A program made the position numbers and the translations under genes. From assembly GCA_947165895.1 (NCBI GenBank), contig CAMVCB010000006.1:124001-188000 (forward strand): a stretch of 64,000 nucleotides of DNA, written 5' to 3'. The notes below the pieces were generated by a model that saw only the letters and a program-made list of their open reading frames with translations, ran no database searches and was not told the origin of the DNA. This document shows, one piece after another, positions 18,156 through 26,218 of this stretch. Numbering within the stretch: position 1 is the first letter of the stretch; the number at the start of each line of letters is the position of its first letter. This stretch comes from an uncultured Treponema sp. Its GTDB lineage: Bacteria; Spirochaetota; Spirochaetia; Treponematales; Treponemataceae.

Positions 18156-19910
18156 CTAAATCTCTACAGATTTTTTTGCAACATTGTCTGTGATGTATGA
18201 AATAAAGTCTTCAAGCGATTTTGTTTCCTGCTGCTTGCCGGAAGAGAAGCGGTAGCGTACGCATACGCTCTTTTCATCCTTTTCTTTCTGTCCGACAACA
18301 AGAATGTAAGGTGTTCTGTGTTCTGTAGAAATTGTCTTAATCTTACTCTTCATGTTCTCATCATCAGTGTAGGCTTTTACACGGAATCCAAGGTCGTCAA
18401 GCTTGTTTGAAACTTCTTCTGCATAGTCATTGAATTCAGAACTTACAGGGACAACTGCAACCTGCTCAAAGGCAAGCCAGGTTGGGAAGGCTCCTGCAAA
18501 GTTTTCAATCAAAATACCTAAGAAGCGCTCAAAAGAACCAAGAATTGCGCGGTGCAGCATTACAGGATGGTGTTTCTGGTTATCTGCGCCAATGTATGTT
18601 GCGTCAAGGCGTTCTGCGCTAGGAAGCTGATAGTCTACCTGGATTGTACCGCACTGCCATTCACGGCCAAGGCAGTCGTAAAGCTTGAACTCAAGTTTTG
18701 GACCATAGAAGGCACCTTCACCCGGTTGAATTTCGTATTCAAGTCCGGCCTCGTGACAAGCATCGGATAGAGCTTTTTCGGCTCTTTCCCAGGTTGCAAG
18801 ATCTCCTACATGATCTTCAGGCATTGTAGAGAATTTTACTACAAGCTCATCAAAACCAAAATCATGGTAAACTGCCTTCAAAAGCTTACAGAATTTTGCA
18901 ACTTCTGAACCAATCTGTTCTTCTGTACATAAAATGTGTGCATCATCCTGAACAAATCCTCGTACACGCATAATTCCGTGCAAGGTTCCTGAAGGTTCAT
19001 TGCGGACATCGTGCCCAAACTCTGCAAGACGTAAAGGAAGGTCTTTATATGAACGCTGGCGGCTCTTAAAAATCTCAAGTGCACCCGGACAGTTCATAGG
19101 TTTAATGGCAAAAAGACGTTTTTCACTCTCAGTGATGAACATATTCTGCTGATAGTGTCCCCAGTGACCTGAACGCTCCCACAATGTGCGAGGCATAATT
19201 GCCGGAGTATTTACTTCAAGATATCCGTCGCGGCGAACCATCTTTCTCATATAATCCTGAATTGTTGTGTAGATAGTCCATCCGTTTGGATGCCAGAAAA
19301 TCTGACCCGGATCCTCAGGATCAAGATGGAAAAGATCCATCTGTGTTCCAAGTTTACGGTGATCGCGTTTTTCAGCTTCTTCCAGCATTTTAAGATAATC
19401 TTTAAGGTCATTTGGTTTTGCAAAGCATACTGCATAAACGCGGGTGAGCATCTTATTATTAGAGTCTCCACGCCAGTAAGCTCCCGCAATTTTTGTAAGC
19501 TTAAATGCCTGTCCGTTGATTTCCTTTGTGTTAGCAACGTGAGGGCCGCGGCAAAGATCAAGGTAGCCGTCCTGTTCGTAAGTTGTGATTGTTTCACCTT
19601 CAGGAAGATCCTTTATCAGTTCAATTTTATAAGGCTGGTCTGCAAAAAGCTTGAGACCTTCTTCCTTTGAGATTTCTTTTCTTACAAAATCATGATTACC
19701 AGAGATAATGCGGCGCATTTCTTTTTCAACGGCTGCAAAGTCGGTTTCGGTGAACTTGGTTTCGGTTGGGAATTCAAAATCATAGTAGAAACCGTTCTCA
19801 ATAGCAGGACCAATTGCAATTTTTGTGCCAGGGAACAGTTTCAGGATAGCTTCTGCCATAACGTGCGCACATGAGTGACGTACAGTCTGTAGTTTTTCAT
19901 CAACTGCCAT
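18156..19910 (-). CDS. thrS: Threonyl-tRNA synthetase lacking the TGS domain
   Basis: 584-residue class II synthetase that charges tRNA-Thr. The sequence starts at the editing domain ([12 protein letters not shown], and later HVANTKEI) and continues through the catalytic core with [19 protein letters not shown] and [11 protein letters not shown], then the anticodon-binding domain. The N-terminal TGS domain of about 60 residues found in most ThrS is absent. The ATG with AGAGGT upstream is a good start and no coding sequence precedes it, so the short form looks genuine. Confidence 0.95.
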   Translation of the reverse strand: MAVDEKLQTVRHSCAHVMAEAILKLFPGTKIAIGPAIENGFYYDFEFPTETKFTETDFAAVEKEMRRIISGNHDFVRKEISKEEGLKLFADQPYKIELIKDLPEGETITTYEQDGYLDLCRGPHVANTKEINGQAFKLTKIAGAYWRGDSNNKMLTRVYAVCFAKPNDLKDYLKMLEEAEKRDHRKLGTQMDLFHLDPEDPGQIFWHPNGWTIYTTIQDYMRKMVRRDGYLEVNTPAIMPRTLWERSGHWGHYQQNMFITESEKRLFAIKPMNCPGALEIFKSRQRSYKDLPLRLAEFGHDVRNEPSGTLHGIMRVRGFVQDDAHILCTEEQIGSEVAKFCKLLKAVYHDFGFDELVVKFSTMPEDHVGDLATWERAEKALSDACHEAGLEYEIQPGEGAFYGPKLEFKLYDCLGREWQCGTIQVDYQLPSAERLDATYIGADNQKHHPVMLHRAILGSFERFLGILIENFAGAFPTWLAFEQVAVVPVSSEFNDYAEEVSNKLDDLGFRVKAYTDDENMKSKIKTISTEHRTPYILVVGQKEKDEKSVCVRYRFSSGKQQETKSLEDFISYITDNVAKKSVEI

Positions 19911-19977
19911 AGTAATACCTCTAAAAAATATAATAGTATAATATTAATGATTTTGACTTTATTTTTCAATTGAGTAT

Positions 19978-20097
19978 AAAAAATGGCTTTCGCTTCAACA
20001 ATCCACAAAGTCAGGCTAAGGGCGGTACCGCTTGTAGCGTAAGCTCGCTCAAACCTTAGAATGACTTTGCGTCTTGTTTTCGCTTTCGCCATTTTTT
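19978..20097. repeat. 120-nt imperfect palindromic element (E3)
   Basis: It opens AAAAAATGGC and closes GCCATTTTTT. Inner arms AAAGTCA..CTAAGG and CCTTAG..TGACTTT enclose GCGGTACCGC and TAGCGTAAGCTCGC. It lies between divergent thrS and hslO, so it is not a terminator for a convergent pair. Same size class as E1, E2 and E5. Confidence 0.65.
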
Positions 20098-20142
20098 CCT
20101 TCCTACTATAAAAATACTCGTAAATTCACTATTATATTTTTT

Positions 20143-21111
20143 ATGATAAAAGCAGAAATAAAAGATAAAGAATTAAATAAACATCTGGATTCACTGGAGC
20201 CGGATAAACTCCGTATTTTTACAATGGCAGACGGCCGTGTACGCGGTGCACTTTTTCATGGAAGCCGTTTTGTAAATCAGATGAGGGCTCAACATAATCT
20301 TGGCATTCTTGAAACTATGATTTTAGGTCAGGCCGGTCTTTGTGCCGCCCTTATCATTCCAATGATGAAAGATCGTGAGCATACAGTAATAAAATATGAA
20401 GGAACAGGTAGTGCTGAAGGCTATTCACTGGAAGCTGATTCAACCGGATATGTACGCGGTTATCTTTACAACGAGCATATTAAGCTTGATAAACCACTGG
20501 AAAGCTGGGATTTAAAGCCTTTTCTTGGTGTTGGTAACCTTACCTTTAGTCGGGTTCATTCTGATGATAAATATCCTCAGTCCAGTACGGTTGATGTTGA
20601 TGACGGAAATATTGCAAAGGATTTTGCCTGGTATTTCAGCCAGTCGGAGCAGCTTAAAACTGCCTTTAATACAAGTGTACAATTTGATAAGCAGGGAAGG
20701 GTTGCTGGAGCTGGTGCCATGTATCTTCAGATTATGCCAAAAACTGGCGGTACTAAGGTAATCGGTTCCCAGGTAGACAGTCATCAGGAAGAAAGCGAAG
20801 ATGAAGAGGATTTAATCCGTCGTGTAGAAAATGCTTTTACAGCCTGCCCGTCACTTGGTCAGCTTTACAGCGAAAAAACTGTAGATTCAGAAGATATTAT
20901 TTTAGGACTTTTCCGCGAGTTTAGTCCGACAATTACGCTTAGCCGCGATATTATTTTTGACTGCAAATGTAACGAAGCAAGTTATCTAAATTATCTGAAA
21001 AATCTGCCTGCCAAAGAAAAGAAAGCAATGAAAAAAGATGGATTAGATCCTGTAGAAATTGTCTGCCGTAACTGCGGAAGCGTTTACAGATTCCCGCTTT
21101 CTGATATTTAA
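20143..21111 (+). CDS. hslO: Redox-regulated chaperone Hsp33
   Basis: 322-residue chaperone activated by oxidation. The core contains GLCAALIIPMM, then GTGSAEGYSLEADS and GRVAGAGAMYLQIMP. The C-terminal zinc site has the four conserved cysteines as CKC and CRNC. The ATG at 20143 is preferred to the upstream frame at 20074, which lies in element E3. TATATT at 20133-20138 sits just before the ATG and no Shine-Dalgarno is visible, which points to a leaderless message. Confidence 0.93.
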   Translation: MIKAEIKDKELNKHLDSLEPDKLRIFTMADGRVRGALFHGSRFVNQMRAQHNLGILETMILGQAGLCAALIIPMMKDREHTVIKYEGTGSAEGYSLEADSTGYVRGYLYNEHIKLDKPLESWDLKPFLGVGNLTFSRVHSDDKYPQSSTVDVDDGNIAKDFAWYFSQSEQLKTAFNTSVQFDKQGRVAGAGAMYLQIMPKTGGTKVIGSQVDSHQEESEDEEDLIRRVENAFTACPSLGQLYSEKTVDSEDIILGLFREFSPTITLSRDIIFDCKCNEASYLNYLKNLPAKEKKAMKKDGLDPVEIVCRNCGSVYRFPLSDI

Positions 21112-21113
21112 GG

Positions 21114-21142
21114 TTGACGATTTTTAATTTTCTGCTTATATT
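21114..21142 (+). promoter_or_regulatory. tmRNA promoter
   Basis: TTGACG at 21114-21119, a 17-nt spacer and TATATT at 21137-21142; transcription is predicted to start a few nucleotides before the tmRNA 5' end. Confidence 0.8.
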
Positions 21143-21153
21143 TAATATTACTT

Positions 21154-21518
21154 GGGGGTGCACCGGTTTCGACGGAATCGCGAAATCTTGTGTTGCAAGT
21201 AGGAGTGAAGGTTCCTTAAACTGACAAGAAAATAACTGCAAAACGTAAAGAAGAAGATTCTAACGAAGAACAGTTCGCAATGGCAGCTTAGTTTGCCTTG
21301 TAGGACCCCACAGGCTCTGTTCCGCGTCTGTGGTTCGTCTTTTACCCATCGGGACTTGCTTCTTAAAGTTTCTGGTATTTAGGAAGGACATTTAATCAGA
21401 ATACGGAGGCGACGCTTGTTATGCTGCTACCGGCTCCCGACAACCACCTCGCATAACTAAACTTGTAGAGGCACCTGGTTTACCTTTTCGGACGGGGGTT
21501 CAATTCCCCCCATCTCCA
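21154..21518 (+). ncRNA. ssrA: tmRNA (ribosome rescue)
   Basis: 365 nt. The 5' end GGGGGTGCACCGGTTTCGACGG pairs through GGGGGTG with CATCTCC at the 3' end, with the TTCAATT T-loop before it. The tag reading frame starts with the resume codon GCA at 21238 and ends with TAG at 21289-21291, encoding a 17-residue tag ending FAMAA. CCA is not encoded. It rescues stalled ribosomes together with SmpB, which is not in this window. Confidence 0.95.
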
Positions 21519-21520
21519 AT

Positions 21521-21553
21521 AAAACTCTCGTAGAAATGCGGGAGTTTTTATTT
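21521..21553 (+). terminator. tmRNA terminator
   Basis: AAAACTCTCG pairs with CGGGAGTTTT and is followed by a T-rich tract, right after the tmRNA 3' end. Confidence 0.85.
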
Positions 21554-21569
21554 TTTAACTGAATTTTGT

Positions 21570-21702
21570 GGGAATTGAACCCCGCGGAGTGAGCGCCGAC
21601 CGAATAGGGAGGAAAAGGTGCCATGGATGGCACCGAAAGCGAACGTAGATGGGGTGGAGTACCAAAACAGGATGTTTTGGTGCGGAACCCGGTTCAATTC
21701 CC
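21570..21702. repeat. 133-nt palindromic element at tmRNA (E4)
   Basis: The ends are GGGAATTGAACC and GGTTCAATTCCC, the tmRNA T-arm sequence in inverted orientation. Two perfect inner hairpins are present: GGTGCCAT/ATGGCACC at 21617-21634 and ACCAAAAC/GTTTTGGT at 21661-21681. The right end runs on into a copy of the tmRNA 3' end. Confidence 0.7.
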
Positions 21703-21717
21703 CCCATCTCCAATTTA
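21691..21717 (+). pseudogene. Duplicated tmRNA 3' end
   Basis: GGTTCAATTCCCCCCATCTCCAAT recurs exactly as at the true tmRNA 3' end (around 21497-21520). It covers the T-arm 3' part and the acceptor 3' strand only. Confidence 0.85.
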
Positions 21718-21723
21718 AAATAA

Positions 21724-21753
21724 AAAAAACTCAGCATTCGCTGAGTTTTTTTT
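21724..21753. terminator. Second terminator behind the tmRNA duplication
   Basis: AAAAACTCAGC pairs with GCTGAGTTTTT around ATTC, followed by T residues. A separate 11-bp perfect hairpin, CGAACTTTCGC/GCGAAAGTTCG, follows at 21764-21788. Confidence 0.85.
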
Positions 21754-21827
21754 ATTTTAAATACGAACTTTCGCGTTGCGAAAGTTCGCGGATTTAATTT
21801 GACTTTGTCAAAAAAGGTTGACAATAA

Positions 21828-22376
21828 TTATTCACCGTCGTGGCTTGTACGGAATTTCTGCTGAAATTTCTTAAGCATTGCTACAGCATTTTTCTTTCCG
21901 TTGTAAACAAATCCACCGTTCCAATATTCAAGAGCGGCGAACAAAGCGTTACCACCATCCTGGCTGTCTGACTCTTTTGTTTTGAAAGAAACATAGTCAG
22001 CAAGCTGCATGAAATCATTATTATGCAGACATTCAAGACGTTTTCTGTTAAATTCATTCCATTTTTCAAGGTCTTTAAAACCTTCACCTTCATCCTGAAC
22101 GATAATGTGGGCATGTGTAGGACTAAAAGAATACCAAACAGTTACTTTCTTATTGATATCACAATGATTTCCGTGTTTAACTGCATTCTTGATTACTTCA
22201 CTAATCTGCTGTTCAAGAAGGTTTAATTCCTTAATTTCAGTTGGGGCAGACTGTACAATTAACAAAGTGAAATAACGAATCTGTCTGAAATCTGACGGAA
22301 ACTCCTTTTTCAACATATTTGTTTTATCAAACAATGGGTCGTTCTCGTCCGATCTAAGCTCTTTAAATTCCTGCAT
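21828..22376 (-). CDS. RsbW-like ATP-binding anti-sigma/serine kinase
   Basis: 182-residue GHKL ATPase. The N box is seen in EQQISEVIKNAVKHGN and the G1 box in VQDEGEGF, as in RsbW/SpoIIAB-type kinases. Such proteins phosphorylate STAS antagonists or bind a sigma factor or other partner. It is the third gene of an operon with the STAS protein and the phosphatase immediately upstream. No sigma factor gene is adjacent, so the output is open. Confidence 0.82.
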   Translation of the reverse strand: MQEFKELRSDENDPLFDKTNMLKKEFPSDFRQIRYFTLLIVQSAPTEIKELNLLEQQISEVIKNAVKHGNHCDINKKVTVWYSFSPTHAHIIVQDEGEGFKDLEKWNEFNRKRLECLHNNDFMQLADYVSFKTKESDSQDGGNALFAALEYWNGGFVYNGKKNAVAMLKKFQQKFRTSHDGE

Positions 22377-22415
22377 TTTTAACCTCTAAATAAAAGTAAA
22401 GACTTGTTAATCTGG

Positions 22416-22754
22416 TTATTCTTTTACCATCAGCAATGCTTCATCAATGCTGTTTGCAATCGGGAAGTATCCCATAAGCTTTGTAAGTTCAATAACCTTT
22501 TTTACAGAGCCATGAATATTAGCAATTGCCAGATTAAGGTTCATCTTTTTGATTGTAGAACAGATGTAAATCAAAGCACCAATTCCAGATGAGTCAATGT
22601 AATCTACCTGTTCAAGATTGATAACAAAGTTTTTAACGTTCTTTTCCAACATCTTCATAACAAGTTCCTTCAGCTTGTATGAATTGTAAAGATCCATTTC
22701 TCCTGTTACGTCGATAATGTAAACATCACCATTTTTACGTATTTTCAGTTCCAT
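22416..22754 (-). CDS. STAS-domain anti-sigma factor antagonist
   Basis: 112-residue STAS domain. The phosphorylatable serine is in YIDSSGIGAL (Ser55 or Ser56), the hallmark of SpoIIAA/RsbV. When dephosphorylated it should bind the RsbW-like protein encoded downstream. It lies 12 nt after the phosphatase gene, with a purine-rich ribosome site. Confidence 0.92.
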   Translation of the reverse strand: MELKIRKNGDVYIIDVTGEMDLYNSYKLKELVMKMLEKNVKNFVINLEQVDYIDSSGIGALIYICSTIKKMNLNLAIANIHGSVKKVIELTKLMGYFPIANSIDEALLMVKE

Positions 22755-22766
22755 AGAAGCTCCTTT

Positions 22767-24437
22767 CTATTGTATTTTTATTACCAGAAGGCTTTGGTCA
22801 TCATATTGCTGTGCAACGCCGCAGAACTTTTTCAAATCATCTTTTACCTTGTTTGAAATCTCTTTAGCACTTGCATTGCAATTCTTTATTATAATTCTGG
22901 ATAAACTACTTGACGAATATTGTACACCATTTTCATTTAATGATTCAAGCAAACCATCGGTACAAGTCGCCAATATATCACCAGAATTTAATTTTAATGT
23001 AATATTTTCAAACACTGTTTCTTTTGTTACTCCAAGCGGTTCACTTGGAGTTGAAACCTGTTTGATTGTCTTATCAGCAGCAGAGAAAAGAAATACCGGA
23101 TTATTACCGCATGTTGCTATCTCTGCTTCCTTTGTTGTTGTATTGTAATTTACCAGTGCAACGCTGGCAAAATGGTCAATTTTAGAAGAGTCACCGCAGA
23201 TTCCTCGGTTTGCCCAGGTCATGATTGTAGCGGCAGACTGAGCTGTGTTTACTGCAAGTCTGAGAATTGCGCGAATCATAATCATTACGATAAGAGAGTT
23301 CATTCCTTTTCCTGCAACGTCTGACATGATAAAGGAAATCTTGTCTTTACGTGACGGAAGAATATCGTAATAGTCACCGCAGACACCTTCTGCCTGATTA
23401 GAAAAGCAGCCGATAGAGATTTTTGGAATAACAGGCAGCTTCTGAGGAAGGAGGTCCTTCTGATATTTAGAAGCAATAGAACCACCTTTATTAAGCTCAG
23501 TTTTTTCTGCATAGGCAAGGAAGCTGTAAAGAGGGTTCATTGTTACAGAAATTGCGTTTGCAAGTGATTCAACCTTTTCAAGGTCGTCCTTAGTGAATTT
23601 TGCGTCCCCTGGATTCTTTGCAAGACCGATAAGACCAACAACAGTTTCTTCTTCGCGGATTGGTGCAAAAATATAGCTGCCGGTTCTTAAGAAATCTTCC
23701 GGTCCGTTCTGATATACACGAGGATCCTTTATTGAATCTTCAATAAGTACAGGTTTTCCTTCTGTGAAAATATCACCAAAAATATTTCCGCTGAGCTGGA
23801 ACTGAGCAAATCGAAGATTTGTTTCAACTCTTAAAGGCTTATGTGGTAAATCATCTGGCAATTTATATGGAGGAGGAAATGAACCGACAAAAGATTTAAC
23901 TGCAAGAACCTGATCATAATCATCCTCAATAAGAATGATACAACCGTCGGCAGAAACCTTTTCCCTCAAAACACCGTTACAGTATTCGAGGAAGTTTTCC
24001 ATAGAGTTATCGTTTGTAAAGAAGTTTGATACCTTATTTACGAATTCATTATAAACGCTGAGTGTACGCTTATGCTTTTCTTCCAGCTCTGAAATCAAAG
24101 CGGCAGATACTGTATCCTGATCTGAATGACTGGATTCCTGACTTGCCTTTGCGGCTTTTTTTGCCTCACGTTTTTCAGGATTATCAAAGGTTTTGAATAA
24201 GAGAAAAATTCCAAGGAAAAATTCGGAAACAATTGAAGCAAATACAAAGAAAATATACTGTCTGGTGAAGACTGAATAGAAAGCTCCTAAGACTATAACT
24301 GCGAGCATAAGATAAAACATAAAACTCGGTTTAGCCTTATTGCGCAATTTCAGAATGAGAAGCGAGAGAAGAAGCACTAATCCCAAAATTGCTGTAACCA
24401 GCAATGGAATACCGATGAATGAATCAATTGAAGTCAA
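22767..24437 (-). CDS. Membrane GAF-PP2C (SpoIIE/RsbU-type) phosphatase
   Basis: About 556 residues: two or three membrane segments (about 8-95), a GAF domain (about 170-320) and a PP2C/SpoIIE domain with GVCGDYYDILP, SDVAGKGMNS and CTDGLLE metal-binding motifs. It should dephosphorylate the STAS protein downstream. The TTG at 24437 is chosen because AGGGAG lies just upstream; the longer frame to 24476 has no ribosome site. The GAF domain probably senses a small ligand or protein. Confidence 0.88.
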   Translation of the reverse strand: MTSIDSFIGIPLLVTAILGLVLLLSLLILKLRNKAKPSFMFYLMLAVIVLGAFYSVFTRQYIFFVFASIVSEFFLGIFLLFKTFDNPEKREAKKAAKASQESSHSDQDTVSAALISELEEKHKRTLSVYNEFVNKVSNFFTNDNSMENFLEYCNGVLREKVSADGCIILIEDDYDQVLAVKSFVGSFPPPYKLPDDLPHKPLRVETNLRFAQFQLSGNIFGDIFTEGKPVLIEDSIKDPRVYQNGPEDFLRTGSYIFAPIREEETVVGLIGLAKNPGDAKFTKDDLEKVESLANAISVTMNPLYSFLAYAEKTELNKGGSIASKYQKDLLPQKLPVIPKISIGCFSNQAEGVCGDYYDILPSRKDKISFIMSDVAGKGMNSLIVMIMIRAILRLAVNTAQSAATIMTWANRGICGDSSKIDHFASVALVNYNTTTKEAEIATCGNNPVFLFSAADKTIKQVSTPSEPLGVTKETVFENITLKLNSGDILATCTDGLLESLNENGVQYSSSSLSRIIIKNCNASAKEISNKVKDDLKKFCGVAQQYDDQSLLVIKIQ

Positions 24438-24523
24438 AATTTTAATCTCCCTAAACCAGTGTATTTTTAAATACAAATAAAATTATAAACTTGAAAAATC
24501 CTGTCGTCAAGTTTTTATGACTT

Positions 24524-25438
24524 TTATTGTTGATGTTTTATGATTATTCTGTTGATCCAGTTCATAAATTTTCTGTAAAGAGGGATTTTGTGCTGCATGT
24601 AAAAATCAGACACGGCCTTATCAATTGAAATATTGTCATCCCCGAATTTTGATTTTAAATCATCCCAGTAGCGGACAATCCACACATAAAGGTCAGAAAT
24701 TGTCTGTTTTTTGAAGATTTTCATAAGCTTCTGCTTCTGGATTGTAACGGCGATAGGGAAGTAAACTGTTTCAAACCATGAAATTATTGCCGCTTCCATA
24801 GTAACTTCTTCTGATTTATGAAGGTTCAGATAATATTTATGAGTCAGAATGTGATTATAGATTACGTCGTAAGAGCCGGTCGTTGAAAAATCCAGGCACC
24901 AGTAGTCGGTAATGTCGCCAAAGGCCGTTTCTGCATAAAAGGAACGCTTTTCATAATTGATAATCTGACGGATTACATCCCTGAGATTATCTGGTTTTTT
25001 AAGGACAATTTCGCTTTGAAGTGATACAACTTCTGCGTCAATAAATTCTGTGCCCCTGGCTTTTGCTACAGAAACACGGTGGTTTCCGTCCCGGACAAAA
25101 TAAAGACCGGCAAGCTCATAAACCTTGATAGGAGGAAGAGAAATATAATTGATTGCCGCCTCATCAACATGCTGCCATCTGTTTCTAAGATGTGAGTTCT
25201 TTGGGAAAAAACGGTTGTCAAAATCCTTATAGCGGCCTTCGCTGCCGACTACCTTTGAAACTTCGATTGTTTTCATTCCAATGTAAGTTTCGTTTTTTGG
25301 CTTTATAAGCTGCTTTACATCATTGAGGGAAAGCAGCGTCGCTTCTTCCGGATTGAGTAAATGCTGTATTTCATTGATAAATGCCTTGTTGTGGGCTCTT
25401 GTGAAGTCTTCTTCAGATTGTGTTGATGTAACTGACAT
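24524..25438 (-). CDS. ParB/Srx-fold domain protein
   Basis: 304 residues. YFVRDGNHRVSVAKARG at about 118-134 is the ParB/sulfiredoxin nucleotide-binding motif, and KVYELAGLYFV before it is typical of that fold. The C-terminal half is helical and unrecognised. It is not a chromosome-partition ParB since it lacks the helix-turn-helix region. It starts about 30 nt after the metallophosphoesterase gene, on the same strand. Function unknown. Confidence 0.6.
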   Translation of the reverse strand: MSVTSTQSEEDFTRAHNKAFINEIQHLLNPEEATLLSLNDVKQLIKPKNETYIGMKTIEVSKVVGSEGRYKDFDNRFFPKNSHLRNRWQHVDEAAINYISLPPIKVYELAGLYFVRDGNHRVSVAKARGTEFIDAEVVSLQSEIVLKKPDNLRDVIRQIINYEKRSFYAETAFGDITDYWCLDFSTTGSYDVIYNHILTHKYYLNLHKSEEVTMEAAIISWFETVYFPIAVTIQKQKLMKIFKKQTISDLYVWIVRYWDDLKSKFGDDNISIDKAVSDFYMQHKIPLYRKFMNWINRIIIKHQQ

Positions 25439-25467
25439 TTGTTCCTCTGATAATCTATTTCTTTTTT

Positions 25468-26211
25468 CTAATTTTCTTCCGTTCCGTCTGAAACAATTAC
25501 AGTGTCATCCGGGAACTCAATTATACAGTGTGCGTAGGCATTTACAACTTTTGTTTTGAAGTAAGTGCCGGACCTCTCCTCCCTCATATCGTAAAGGTGG
25601 ATGTGTCCGTGTACCATAAGGGAAGGCTGGTATTTTTTTAAAAACCAGTTAAAACATTCAAAGCCTATGTGGCAGGGATCTTCATGGTCGTGGATATGGC
25701 GCGGACTTGCATGGGTCAGAAAAATGTCCAGATGGCGGCCATAAAGAAGTTTGTTCAAAAAAAGCCTGAAGGACAGTTTTTTCAGCTTGTGCTTCATTTC
25801 TCTGTCTGTGTACTGGCAGGCTCCGTTATTGTATTTTGATGAACCTGATACGCCCGCAATCAGAAGAGGAGTTTTTTTACCTGTCTTAGGGTCAATATAA
25901 GAAAGATTTTTATTTACCTCTGTTTTAAAGCCTATGTAAGAAGCTCCGTGTGCGGCTTTTTCTGGCTGAGGAAAGGGTTTTGGTCCCATTCGCAGATGTT
26001 CTGGTGTTATCTCATAATATCGGAGCTCTTTAAGATTGTGGTTTCCGAAAACAAAATAAGTCGGCTTGTTTAATACTGTGACAATAAAATCAATGTAGTC
26101 CATAGGTAAATCCCCGGCACAAAGAACTAAATCAATGTCGGGGAATGCCTCTTTTACATTCGGAGTATAAATCAGAGGATCTACATAGTCAGAAAGACAG
26201 AGAATTTTCAT
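25468..26211 (-). CDS. Calcineurin-like metallophosphoesterase
   Basis: 247 residues. The metal-binding motifs appear in order: LSDYVDP, CAGDLP, FGNHN, THASPRHIHD and VHGHIH. The first motif has Asp-Tyr-Val-Asp where the usual form is DxH. The ATG at 26211, 7 nt after the upstream stop, is preferred over the longer frame because the motif begins right at the N-terminus. Substrate unknown. Confidence 0.85.
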   Translation of the reverse strand: MKILCLSDYVDPLIYTPNVKEAFPDIDLVLCAGDLPMDYIDFIVTVLNKPTYFVFGNHNLKELRYYEITPEHLRMGPKPFPQPEKAAHGASYIGFKTEVNKNLSYIDPKTGKKTPLLIAGVSGSSKYNNGACQYTDREMKHKLKKLSFRLFLNKLLYGRHLDIFLTHASPRHIHDHEDPCHIGFECFNWFLKKYQPSLMVHGHIHLYDMREERSGTYFKTKVVNAYAHCIIEFPDDTVIVSDGTEEN

Positions 26212-26218
26212 TTTGTGC

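Noticed and set aside
20074..20142. N-terminal extension of Hsp33
   Set aside because: It would be encoded by element E3 and lacks a ribosome site.
21555..21824. Minus-strand 89-codon frame behind tmRNA
   Set aside because: It is a translation of the palindromic element E4 and two terminators; repeats of this kind often give false genes.
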